Of a DNA stretch of 64,000 nt, positions 34,575 through 42,157 are shown piece after piece. A program made the position numbers and the translations under genes. How positions within the stretch are numbered: the stretch's first letter is position 1; the number at the start of each line of letters is the position of its first letter. The notes beneath the pieces are model-generated. The model did not search any database. It was not told the origin of the DNA and saw only the letters and a program-made list of their open reading frames with translations. The stretch is from Bacteroidota bacterium (GTDB lineage Bacteria > Bacteroidota > Bacteroidia > Palsa-948): contig PLUL01000021.1 of NCBI GenBank assembly GCA_003164895.1, positions 62,001 through 126,000 of the forward strand, in the 5' to 3' direction.

Positions 34575-34593
34575 TTTTTATTTTTTTCTACTT

Positions 34594-34622
34594 AAAAGGG
34601 GACTTAGTCCCCTTTTTTATTT
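34594..34622 (+). terminator. Intrinsic terminator of rpmE
   Basis: AAAAGGGGAC (34594-34603), TTA loop and GTCCCCTTTT (34607-34616), a perfect ten-base stem with a T-run. Confidence 0.93.
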
Positions 34623-34666
34623 TACAAAATCTATTTTCTTATTGTTTCGATTCAATTGCAAGCAAC

Positions 34667-34698
34667 AAAAAAGGGACACAATTGCGTCCCTTTTTTTT
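34667..34698 (-). terminator. Intrinsic terminator of the Ala-rich lipoprotein gene
   Basis: AAAAAAGGGAC pairs with GTCCCTTTTTT around an eight-base loop. The symmetry with A/T runs on both sides lets it work in both directions, as a second stop for rpmE as well. Confidence 0.9.
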
Positions 34699-34716
34699 GT
34701 TTCGAAAGAAGAATTA

Positions 34717-35010
34717 TTACTTCTTGCCTTTCTTAGCTCCGCCTTTTCCTTTGCCTTTGTCTTTTGCAGCAGCTTCAGCAGCAGCAGTTGAATCAGCTTT
34801 TGCTTTTTCAGCAGCAGCAACAGCATCAGCAGCAGCTTTGTCAGCAGCAGCTTTAGCAGCAGCAGCAGCTTGTGCAGCAGCGGTTGAATCAGCCATGCGG
34901 ATAGAATCCTGAGTCATTTTTTCTTTTTTTGCTTTTTCAGCAGCGCTTGGTCCGCAAGCGAGGAATGATAACATTCCACCAGCAATAACGAGTGTGAGTA
35001 GTTTTTTCAT
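34717..35010 (-). CDS. Alanine/lysine-rich low-complexity lipoprotein
   Basis: A 97-residue protein with lipobox GGMLSFLACG. The mature part is almost all Ala with Lys, Asp and Glu (repeats of AAAxKAAAD type) and ends in a Lys/Gly tail KGKGKGGAKKGKK. It should form one long helix and bind anionic polymers. The codons are mainly GCA and GCT in runs, so the gene is repeat-rich at DNA level. It may work like Lpp or a histone-like peptidoglycan linker; that is speculation. Confidence 0.85.
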   Translation of the reverse strand: MKKLLTLVIAGGMLSFLACGPSAAEKAKKEKMTQDSIRMADSTAAAQAAAAAKAAADKAAADAVAAAEKAKADSTAAAEAAAKDKGKGKGGAKKGKK

Positions 35011-35230
35011 AGTACTATTAAATTGTTTGTGTTTTGGTTAACCGATGCAAAAGTATATTTATTTTGACATACACAAGCATTTTTGAAAAAAAAATTATCA
35101 TATATAAATGTATTGATTGGCAGCTAAAAAATATTTGCAACACAACACCGTTACAAAATATCTTCTATCAATTGGTGATATCGTAGAAAAGTTGACAGAT
35201 TTAGAATTAGCGGATATTCAGTAAAAACTC

Positions 35231-35238
35231 TATTTTTG
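35231..35238 (+). promoter_or_regulatory. Putative -7 box ahead of the DUF5011 pair
   Basis: TATTTTTG matches TAnnTTTG, 58 bases before the ATG at 35297. The 286-base gap 35011-35296 otherwise holds no gene I can see. Confidence 0.4.
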
Positions 35239-35296
35239 CCTCTGAAAATAAAAGCAACAACAAAATAAGTATAGCAGATTTTATATTTTAATACAA

Positions 35297-35965
35297 ATGA
35301 AAAAAAGATTATTGTTTCGCTATGGATTTTCTTTTCTGATTTTATTTGTATTAGGTGATTGCAAAAAAAAAGGCACTACTCCACCGGTAATTACATTACA
35401 AGGCAGCAATCCCATGATCATTTCTTTACAGGGAATAGCAACAGATCCGGGCGCCACTGCTCAGGATAATCAGGATGGCAACATAACATCAAAGATTATT
35501 TCTTCGTGGAGCAGCACACCTCCTAATGTTAATCAGAAAGGTCATTATATTATCACATATACTGTGAGTGATGCCGCAGGATATACCACTACTGCTGCAA
35601 GAGCCGTTAATGTTGTGAATGATGCGGATTTTTTAAATGGTATTTATAATTCGGATGACACGTGTGCTGTTTCAACAGTTTTTCCATATATAGATACAAT
35701 TATAACTTCTACAACAATCAATAAACAATTTGCGATTCATAATTTTCGTGGTATTGGGAAAAGCGTGACAGCTAATTTGAACGGAATAGCACTTGGCTCG
35801 TCCTTTAGCTGGCAAAACCAGCAATTGGGTTCAGATACGCTATCTGCCGCTACAAACACAGGATCAATATCAAATCTAACACCTGTTACTTTTAGTTTCA
35901 TATATTTATGGAGCAGCGGTGGATCAACAACCGAATCTTGTACCGGCATGTATATACATCAGTAA
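35297..35965 (+). CDS. Lipoprotein with DUF5011 immunoglobulin-like domain
   Basis: A 222-residue protein. The lipobox is FVLGDCKKKGTTPP. Residues 30-105 form a DUF5011 domain (PVITLQGSNPMIISLQGIATDPGATAQDNQDGNITSKI, HYIITYTVSDAAGYTTTAARAVNV), a bacterial Ig-like fold related to HYR. The C-terminal 110 residues are beta-rich with no family recognised. It is the first of two tandem paralogues. Confidence 0.88.
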   Translation: MKKRLLFRYGFSFLILFVLGDCKKKGTTPPVITLQGSNPMIISLQGIATDPGATAQDNQDGNITSKIISSWSSTPPNVNQKGHYIITYTVSDAAGYTTTAARAVNVVNDADFLNGIYNSDDTCAVSTVFPYIDTIITSTTINKQFAIHNFRGIGKSVTANLNGIALGSSFSWQNQQLGSDTLSAATNTGSISNLTPVTFSFIYLWSSGGSTTESCTGMYIHQ

Positions 35966-35975
35966 TTTTGCAAAC

Positions 35976-36698
35976 ATGAAAAATATATTCTTGATTAAAT
36001 ATGGATTTTATCTTACATTTTCAATAGTATTCTTTATGGCATTTCCGGGATGCAAAAAAGAAGATACAACTCCTCCAACAATCACTCTAAATGAAAAAGA
36101 CAGCACTACTATATATCGGATTCTGAATCATAGTACTTACACCGAACCTGGTGCAACTGCATCAGATAATGTTGATGGAAATATTACTTCCAGTATTAAA
36201 ATAACGGGAACACCCAATATGAATTTGGCAGGAACTTATACTATTACCTACACGGTTTCGGATGCAGCAGGAAATACAAATACTGCAAATCGTTTTGTAA
36301 TTGTATATAATCAGGCAAGTTTGTTATTTGCAGGTGCCGGCAACTATCTTTCAAGCGGAATACCTTATAGAGATTCTTCTGTTACTGTTGCCAGTGGCGC
36401 ATTTAAAAATTTCACTCAAACAATTTCATTTTCATCTACTATTAATAACACCATTTTGTTCAGCATGTTTGCCGGTGATACAAATAACACAATGATCACC
36501 GCGCAGATTAGGTCAGGAGATTCCATTATTATTCCTTCTCAGTTAGTCACTGGTATTGGACCTTCTCTAAATGATTTTCATACTTTTCATGGAATAGGAT
36601 TGTTTCCGGGTGCCAACGGTTCAAAATTGTCTCTTGATTTTTTTGACCTCAACACAACCAAAGGCACTAATACTGAAATTAAGGAATGGCTTAACTAA
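35976..36698 (+). CDS. Second DUF5011 lipoprotein (tandem paralogue)
   Basis: I start at the ATG at 35976 (MKNIFLIKYGFYLTFSIVFFMAFPGCKKED), which gives a lipoprotein signal with Cys at about residue 26. The DUF5011 domain follows (PTITLNEKDSTTIYRIL, TEPGATASDNVDGNITSSI, TYTITYTVSDAAGNTNTANRFVIVYNQ). The C-terminal half is beta-rich and similar in build to the first copy, though diverged. Ten bases separate the two genes, and a terminator follows. Confidence 0.88.
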   Translation: MKNIFLIKYGFYLTFSIVFFMAFPGCKKEDTTPPTITLNEKDSTTIYRILNHSTYTEPGATASDNVDGNITSSIKITGTPNMNLAGTYTITYTVSDAAGNTNTANRFVIVYNQASLLFAGAGNYLSSGIPYRDSSVTVASGAFKNFTQTISFSSTINNTILFSMFAGDTNNTMITAQIRSGDSIIIPSQLVTGIGPSLNDFHTFHGIGLFPGANGSKLSLDFFDLNTTKGTNTEIKEWLN

Positions 36699-36717
36699 AA
36701 TGTTATAATACATTTCT

Positions 36718-36750
36718 AAAACCCTCACATTATCGTTGAGGGTTTTTTAT
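36718..36750 (+). terminator. Intrinsic terminator after the DUF5011 pair
   Basis: AAAACCCTCA pairs with TGAGGGTTTT around a nine-base loop, then a T-rich tail that runs up to the next ATG at 36759. Confidence 0.9.
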
Positions 36751-36758
36751 TTTTGCTC

Positions 36759-38672
36759 ATGAAACAATCTCTCCGAGAAATACAATTATTATTGATTCGA
36801 TTATCGGTTGCACTTCTCACCTACCCGCTTTGCAAAATACTTTTCTTCGCCTTTAATCATAAATATTTTTCAGATGTTTCATTCTCGGATTTTATTGCAA
36901 TTCTTTTCTTTGGATTAAGGTTTGATATTTCAGCTTTGATACTGATGAATTCTTTATTCATTATTCTGCATATTCTGCCATTCGGATTCACAAGAAAAAA
37001 ACCATATCAGTTATTATTAAAAACTGTTTTCATCATCTCAAACTCAATTGCAATTCTTGCTAACTGCGTTGATTTCGAATATTTCAAATTCACTCTCAAA
37101 CACACCACATCAGATTTTTTCAGCTTGTTTGGTCTTGGTTCGGATATGTCCACCATGCTACCGCAATACATTAGAGATTTCTGGCACATCATTCTTATTT
37201 GGATTCTCATTTCACTCTTTATTACTTTTCTTTATAATAAAACAAATCGATTGCTAATGAAATTTCAAGAAAACAATTTTAATATCAAAATATTTCTTTC
37301 TTGGTTTCTACTAAGCATCTCTATTATCGGGCTGAGCATAATTGGTTTCCGTGGAGGATTACAGCTAAGACCCATCATGACCATCAATGCTTCTGAATAT
37401 GTTTCAGCAAAAAATATTCCACTTATTATCAATACTCCATTTTCAATTATCAAAAGTTACGGTCTGGAACAATTAGAAGAGAAAAAATATTTTTCACAGG
37501 AGGAATTAAAAAAATTATTTAACCCCACCCATTTCGAACTCCGAACTCCGAACTCCGAATTCCGAACAAATGTTTTCGTTATTATCATGGAAAGTTTTTC
37601 AAAAGAATATATTGGCGCGTTGAGCGGAAAGAAAAGCTACACGCCATTTCTTGATTCGCTTATAAAAGAAAGTTTAGTGTTTACTAATGCTTTTGCAAAC
37701 GGGAAAAGATCCATCGAAGGAATTCCTGCTGTGTTGGCAAGCATTCCTTCACTGATGAATGAATCCTATATCACATCGTCTTATTGCGGAAATAAATTTT
37801 CTTCACTTGCAAACACACTGAAGCGAAAAAGGTATTCTTCTGCATTTTTTCATGGCGGCTCAAATGGCACAATGGGTTTTGATGTATTTACAAAAGCTGC
37901 TGGTTTTGATAATTATTATGGGAGAACTGAATACAATAACGAAAAAGATTATGATGGCGATTGGGGAATTCCTGACGATAAGTTTTTGATTTATTCAGGA
38001 AAAGAAGTTAGCAAAATGAAAAAACCATTTTTAGCTGCTTTATTTTCTCTTTCATCGCATCACCCTTTTCAAGTCCCTGTCGAATACAAAAAATATTTTC
38101 TCGAAGAAGGTCAGCCAATTTTAAAAAGCGTGAGGTATGCAGATTTTTCTTTAAAGAAATTTTTTGAGTCCATTTCAAAAGAAAATTGGTTTGACAGTAC
38201 GCTCTTTGTCATCACTGCCGATCATACTGGACCCTCCACCGATAATTTTTACGGGAACAGTGTCGGTAGCTTTGAAGTTCCGATTTTATTTTATAAGCAT
38301 AACAGTTCGCTGAAAGGAATTAATTCCAAAACGACTCAACAAATTGACATCATGCCAAGCGTTCTCGGCTACTTGAACTATGGAGAAGAATATTTTTCTC
38401 TTGGTGAAAATAGTTTAGACACAACAACAGGAGGATTTGCGGTCAATTTCATTAATGATGTTTATCAGATTTTTCAGGATGATTATTTGCTTCAGTTTGA
38501 CGGACTGAAAACAATTTCATTTTATAATTACAAAAAGGATTCCCTTCTTACAGACAACCTCATTGGAAAGCTTCCTCAAAAAGAAAAAGCAATGGGAACA
38601 AAGTTAAAAGCTATCATTCAAACTTTTAACTACGGAATGATTCACAATAAAATGGTTTCAAAATCAGAATGA
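36759..38672 (+). CDS. LTA synthase/phosphoglycerol transferase-like membrane sulfatase-fold enzyme
   Basis: A 637-residue protein starting at ATG 36759. About five membrane helices cover residues 1-200 (GLRFDISALILMNSLF); the linker FRGGLQLRPIMTINASEY follows. The catalytic alkaline-phosphatase-superfamily domain (270-560) has VFVIIMESFSKEY with the metal-binding Glu, NGKRSIEGIPAVLASIP with Ser where LTA synthase uses Thr as nucleophile, FHGGSNGTMGFD, SSHHPFQVP and FVITADHTGP. Family members transfer glycerol-phosphate or phosphoethanolamine headgroups from phospholipids to a periplasmic acceptor. Its ATGA overlap with a diacylglycerol kinase suggests the leftover diacylglycerol is recycled. 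Residues 240-255 are encoded by a 7-bp repeat. Confidence 0.9.
   Translation: MKQSLREIQLLLIRLSVALLTYPLCKILFFAFNHKYFSDVSFSDFIAILFFGLRFDISALILMNSLFIILHILPFGFTRKKPYQLLLKTVFIISNSIAILANCVDFEYFKFTLKHTTSDFFSLFGLGSDMSTMLPQYIRDFWHIILIWILISLFITFLYNKTNRLLMKFQENNFNIKIFLSWFLLSISIIGLSIIGFRGGLQLRPIMTINASEYVSAKNIPLIINTPFSIIKSYGLEQLEEKKYFSQEELKKLFNPTHFELRTPNSEFRTNVFVIIMESFSKEYIGALSGKKSYTPFLDSLIKESLVFTNAFANGKRSIEGIPAVLASIPSLMNESYITSSYCGNKFSSLANTLKRKRYSSAFFHGGSNGTMGFDVFTKAAGFDNYYGRTEYNNEKDYDGDWGIPDDKFLIYSGKEVSKMKKPFLAALFSLSSHHPFQVPVEYKKYFLEEGQPILKSVRYADFSLKKFFESISKENWFDSTLFVITADHTGPSTDNFYGNSVGSFEVPILFYKHNSSLKGINSKTTQQIDIMPSVLGYLNYGEEYFSLGENSLDTTTGGFAVNFINDVYQIFQDDYLLQFDGLKTISFYNYKKDSLLTDNLIGKLPQKEKAMGTKLKAIIQTFNYGMIHNKMVSKSE
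37533..37567 (+). repeat. Five 7-bp units inside the LTA synthase-like gene
   Basis: TTCGAAC, TCCGAAC, TCCGAAC, TCCGAAT, TCCGAAC. They encode FELRTPNSEFRT, the linker between membrane and catalytic parts, and keep the frame open. Confidence 0.88.
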
Positions 38673-39541
38673 AGAAGAAAATCCTATTCATCATCAATCC
38701 AATTTCGGGAGTTGGCAGACACAAAACAGTTGAGAAACTCATTGACGAAAAACTCGACAGATCTATTTTTGATTACGAACTTTCTTACACAAATGCATCG
38801 AAACACGCCATCGAATTAAGTAAAAAAGCAGTTGAAGAAAATTTCAATATAGTGGTTGCTGTAGGAGGAGATGGTTCTGTAAATGAAATTGGAAAAAGTT
38901 TAGTTGGCACCAATACAGCACTTGCAATTCTTCCTTGTGGTTCTGGCAATGGAACTGCCAGACATTTGAAGATTCCTATGAACTTAGAAAAGGCGATGCA
39001 TGTAATCAATCAAGGAAATATTTCTTCGATTGACACCTTTACTATAAATGATGAAACAGTAATTAACACCGCAGGCATCGGATATGCGGCACGCATTGCT
39101 CATGAATTTTCCAAAATAAAAAAGCGAGGGTTCAGCAATTACATCAAGATTGCCGTGCGTGATTCTATGAAATATAAATCGCAGAATTGCGAGGTAGAAA
39201 TTAATGGAGAAATAAAAAAGCTAAACGCTTTCATTATTGATATTGCAAACGGAACTCAGTGGGGAAATAATGCGGTGATTGCACCTCATGCAAAGAATGA
39301 TGACGGGCTTTTGGATCTTTGCATCGTAAATGATTTTCCATTTATAAATTTTTCATTAATGGCAGCTCGATTGTTCACCCGTTCAATTCATCGCTCAAAG
39401 TTTGTAGAAATAATAAAAGTGAAAGAATTAATCATCCGTCAGGAAAGAGATTACGCGCACATTGATGGTGAACCGGTTTTTATTGGAAAAGAATTGAAAA
39501 TAAAAATAAATCCGCTTTCGCTTAAAGTTCTTGTACCTTAA
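38669..39541 (+). CDS. Diacylglycerol/lipid kinase (DagK/YegS family)
   Basis: A 290-residue protein: ILFIINPISGVGRHKTVEKL at the start, the nucleotide-binding VVAVGGDGSVNEIGKSL, LPCGSGNGTARHL, then YAHIDGEPVFIGKELKI near the end, all hallmarks of the DAGK-catalytic family. It phosphorylates diacylglycerol or a similar lipid with ATP at the inner membrane to give phosphatidic acid. The ATG overlaps the stop of the LTA synthase-like gene by four bases (ATGA), so both are co-translated. LTA synthase leaves diacylglycerol behind, which fits. A bidirectional hairpin follows. Confidence 0.94.
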   Translation: MKKKILFIINPISGVGRHKTVEKLIDEKLDRSIFDYELSYTNASKHAIELSKKAVEENFNIVVAVGGDGSVNEIGKSLVGTNTALAILPCGSGNGTARHLKIPMNLEKAMHVINQGNISSIDTFTINDETVINTAGIGYAARIAHEFSKIKKRGFSNYIKIAVRDSMKYKSQNCEVEINGEIKKLNAFIIDIANGTQWGNNAVIAPHAKNDDGLLDLCIVNDFPFINFSLMAARLFTRSIHRSKFVEIIKVKELIIRQERDYAHIDGEPVFIGKELKIKINPLSLKVLVP

Positions 39542-39576
39542 AAACTTTTCCAAAGTTTAATTCTTTGGAAAAGTTT
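39542..39576. terminator. Bidirectional terminator between convergent genes
   Basis: Perfect 14-base stem AAACTTTTCCAAAG/CTTTGGAAAAGTTT with a seven-base loop and A/T runs at both sides. It serves the lipid kinase and the Cys/Met-rich gene. Confidence 0.92.
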
Positions 39577-39582
39577 GATTTT

Positions 39583-40092
39583 CTATTTTTTCTTAACAAC
39601 CGAATCTTTTTTCATTCCCATATTCTTCATATCGCATTTCTTTTCTCCCATTTTGCATTTGCCTTCTTTTCCCATGTCAGCACATTTTCCTTCTTTCATT
39701 TCATCGCATTCTTCTTTTCCTTCTTTGCATTCCATTTTTTCTTTGCAGCAACCTTTGCCCATCATCTCACATTCGCCTTCCTCGTCTCCTCGCATAATGA
39801 TTACTCGCTCGCTCATTCCTCTGTGTCCCATTCTGCAATGGTCGTATCCTCTTTCTTCTCCTCTCATTCCACATTCCTGTTCTCTGTTGCATTCTCCTTT
39901 TGATTTACAGCAATGCATCATGCAGTGCATTCCGCAGCAGATCATTGAACAAAATGAAACAACAATAACAAACCAAGCAATCACTTTAAAAAAAGTGTTG
40001 AGGTTTTCTTTTTGAGTTTTGTAAAGCAGCCAAGTTCCTGCAGTAAGTGAAAGTAGCAAGAGGGCAATTGCGATAGTTGGTGAACAATTCAT
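39583..40092 (-). CDS. Cys/Met/His-rich membrane protein, putative metal binder
   Basis: I start at 40092 (MNCSPTIAIALLLLSLTAG); a start at 40131 would only add a polar stretch. The 169-residue protein has two membrane helices (about 4-20 and 33-50). The remaining 120 residues are hydrophilic and packed with Cys, Met and His in the forms CCGMHCMMHCC, GCCKEKMEC, ECGMRGEE, MGKEGKC, MGEKKCDMKNMGMKK. Such spacing favours soft-metal binding (Cu, Ag, Hg) or a redox buffer. I recognise no named family. It is alone between a terminator and the 147-residue gene. Confidence 0.75.
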   Translation of the reverse strand: MNCSPTIAIALLLLSLTAGTWLLYKTQKENLNTFFKVIAWFVIVVSFCSMICCGMHCMMHCCKSKGECNREQECGMRGEERGYDHCRMGHRGMSERVIIMRGDEEGECEMMGKGCCKEKMECKEGKEECDEMKEGKCADMGKEGKCKMGEKKCDMKNMGMKKDSVVKKK

Positions 40093-40161
40093 GGTATTTG
40101 GTTTTAGATTTTCATCAAAGATAAAAAACAATTCTATACTTTAGGCGCGAATTACGAACCG

Positions 40162-40605
40162 ATGCCAAACGATCTACTTCAACCTTTCAAAATTATTCCA
40201 CCTGCAATTCCTTCCGCAGGGATTTATTTTTTTACTACCACTCACGGAATTGAATACGAAGTTCGCTTTGGAAGAAGAAAGGACAACATCCTTCATGCAA
40301 CTATTGTATTTGGAGTTATCAACGATGAATTTGAAGGCGAAGAATATGTTGAAACCAACAAAGGAGAAGTTTACCGCGTTATGGCAACGCTGGTGAAAAT
40401 CATTCGAATGTTTATGGATGAACATCAAAAAGTTATGATCTACGAGTTCACCGGCATAGCACGCGAAGGCGAACCGGATGAAGGTGTTACCACTCGAACA
40501 GCACTTTACAAAAGATACTTACCAGTGATTTTTCCTGAAACAGAAGGATGGAAATTTCAATTTCACGGAAGCAATGCCGTTGTTACAAAGAAAGATAAAT
40601 TCTAA
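40162..40605 (+). CDS. Conserved-looking cytoplasmic protein of unknown function
   Basis: A 147-residue soluble protein. The centre (ATIVFGVINDEFEGEEYVETNKGEVYRVMATLVKIIRMFMDEHQKVMIYEFTG) has a beta-beta-alpha pattern and the C-terminus TALYKRYLPVIFPETEGWKFQF is well formed. No family name known to me. It overlaps xerD tail to tail by four bases. Coding is convincing. Confidence 0.78.
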   Translation: MPNDLLQPFKIIPPAIPSAGIYFFTTTHGIEYEVRFGRRKDNILHATIVFGVINDEFEGEEYVETNKGEVYRVMATLVKIIRMFMDEHQKVMIYEFTGIAREGEPDEGVTTRTALYKRYLPVIFPETEGWKFQFHGSNAVVTKKDKF

Positions 40606-41525
40606 TTTCCCCTTTTTATTTTATTGACAGAACGTGGATGAAACTTCTCAATCGTATCGCGCAAATATTTTCTATCCATGTGAGTATAAATTTCTGTTGT
40701 AGTGATGCTTTCATGCCCAAGCATTTCCTGAACCGCACGGAGGTCTGCTCCGTTTTCAACCAAATGGGTAGCGAATGAATGACGAAACGTGTGCGGACTA
40801 ACATGTTTCTTCAATCCTATTTGAGCAGCAATTTTCTTAATGATTAGAAATACCATAACAGTTGTAAGTTTCTTTCCTCTATTATTCAGAAAAAGAAAAT
40901 CCTCAAATCCTTTTTGCACTTCCTGATGAACACGAATATCATTCTTATAAATATTTATAAACTTCATCGCTTCTCTTCCAATCGGAATAAGCCGCTGCTT
41001 GTTGCCTTTACCAATCACACGAATAAATTCAGTATCAAAAAACAAATCTGAAATTTTCAGGTTCACTAATTCGCTCACGCGTAAACCACAGCTGTACATA
41101 GTTTCAAGCATGGTTCTGTCTCGGTTTCCTTTTGGCGTTGAAAGATCAATTGCGTTAAGCATATTATTTATATCATCTACATTCAAAACATCCGGAAGTT
41201 TTCTTCCCAATTTTGGAGTTTCCAAAAGTTCAGTCGGATCTTTTGAAACAAGATTTTCCAGCAAAAGATATTTATAAAATGCCCGCATACCGGAAATAAC
41301 CCTTGACTGTGTGGTTGCCATTCTGTCTTTCTCATTCAGCCATTTTAAAAAATCAGTTAAATGTGTGTGTTCAATTTTTTCCGGAGAAATATCTAATTTC
41401 TTATCCGAAAGAAACTGAACAAACAAATGCACATCTTCGGTATAAGCCACAATAGAATTTTTCGATAGCGATTTTTCCAGACGAAGAAACGATTGAAAAC
41501 CTTTTATTGAAATTTCCCACTGCAT
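40602..41525 (-). CDS. xerD: Site-specific tyrosine recombinase XerD/XerC
   Basis: A 307-residue protein of normal length. The N-terminal core-binding domain (FLRLEKSLSKNSIVAYTEDVHLFVQFL) and the catalytic domain are complete: Arg in CGLRVSELVNL, Lys in VIGKGNKQRLIP, His and Arg in SPHTFRHSFATHL, His in MLGHESITTTEIYTH and the nucleophile Tyr in EIYTH. It resolves chromosome dimers at dif. A plain Xer fits better than a mobile integrase, since it is isolated, in housekeeping context and of standard length. The 21-bp repeat array starts 125 bases upstream of its start codon. Confidence 0.92.
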   Translation of the reverse strand: MQWEISIKGFQSFLRLEKSLSKNSIVAYTEDVHLFVQFLSDKKLDISPEKIEHTHLTDFLKWLNEKDRMATTQSRVISGMRAFYKYLLLENLVSKDPTELLETPKLGRKLPDVLNVDDINNMLNAIDLSTPKGNRDRTMLETMYSCGLRVSELVNLKISDLFFDTEFIRVIGKGNKQRLIPIGREAMKFINIYKNDIRVHQEVQKGFEDFLFLNNRGKKLTTVMVFLIIKKIAAQIGLKKHVSPHTFRHSFATHLVENGADLRAVQEMLGHESITTTEIYTHMDRKYLRDTIEKFHPRSVNKIKRGN

Positions 41526-41649
41526 AAATCTGCGAAATACGAATTTGTACGAAAGTACGAAAACAAATATCTAAAAGTTGTTTGTTTTTGCTATTACTCA
41601 AAGTGTTTCTGCGCTTTATTTGCACTTTTTCATCGTTTAACATGAAAAT

Positions 41650-42090
41650 ATCTCGATTAATTTTGCTGTTTTTACTGTTAATTGCTCTGTTTTAGATGTT
41701 AGACCCTGTGTTTTTACTTCTCATTTTTAATTTATACTCATTAAATCTTAATTTTTAACTATTAATTGCTCTGTTTCTGCTGTTGACTTTGGTGTTTTAT
41801 AATCTCATTTTAAAATTATCCTTATTAAAAGTAAAATTATCGGTGTTGATGTTGATGTTAACGCTGTTAACTATGGCGTTTTCAAATCTCAATTTTAAAT
41901 TATCCTTAATAAAAGTAAAGTTATCTGCGTTAACGGTGATGTTGACGCTGTTAATGAGGATGTTTTCAAATCTCAATTAAAAAACAGCATTATTCAAAAT
42001 AAAATTAACTCAGTTAACTGCTGTGTTGACATTGTGAATGCTAGTGTTTTTACTGTGAGCTTTGGTGTTGGAGCAATTAACTTCAATGTT
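41650..42090 (-). repeat. Twenty-one 21-bp units (locus 2), with an 84-bp higher-order period
   Basis: Read on the minus strand, 21 units of exactly 21 bp follow without indel. Bases 1-3 are AAY in 18 of 21 and bases 13-15 AAY in 14 of 21, the same grammar as 4385-4678. Every fourth unit (41713, 41797, 41881, 41965) has AGA at bases 13-15, so four units form an 84-bp super-repeat. Five units contain an in-frame stop, so this array is not a plain ORF on either strand. It fills most of the 632-base gap between xerD and the next sorted protein. The remaining bases 41526-41649 and 42106-42157 hold xerD upstream sequence and a C/G-rich hairpin (near 42125-42150). Confidence 0.85.
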
Positions 42091-42157
42091 AACGCTCACA
42101 ATTTCCTAAAGGGCTTTGTATTTCTCCCCCTCTCTGAGGGGGTTTGGGGGAGGCAGG

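Noticed and set aside
34682-34912. Plus-strand Ala-rich ORF
   Set aside because: It is the reverse reading of the GCA-rich alanine repeat gene, which has a lipobox, start and terminator on the minus strand.
39565-40015. Two overlapping plus-strand ORFs rich in Phe/Ser/His
   Set aside because: They are antisense shadows of the Cys/Met-rich membrane gene on the minus strand.
40602-41525. Mobile-element integrase
   Set aside because: Length and motifs are those of a housekeeping XerD/XerC, with no att repeats, cargo or tRNA next to it.
41783-41980. Plus-strand Leu-rich ORF in the 21-bp array
   Set aside because: It is one frame of the 84-bp repeat, without start context, and the repeat's conserved bases align with another frame on the opposite strand.
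42120-42155. Terminator hairpin of the secreted protein gene (CCCCCTCTCTGAGGGGG)
   Set aside because: A stem is possible but there is no T-run on the minus strand; it looks like a dispersed C/G-rich intergenic sequence, so I mention it only within the repeat entry.
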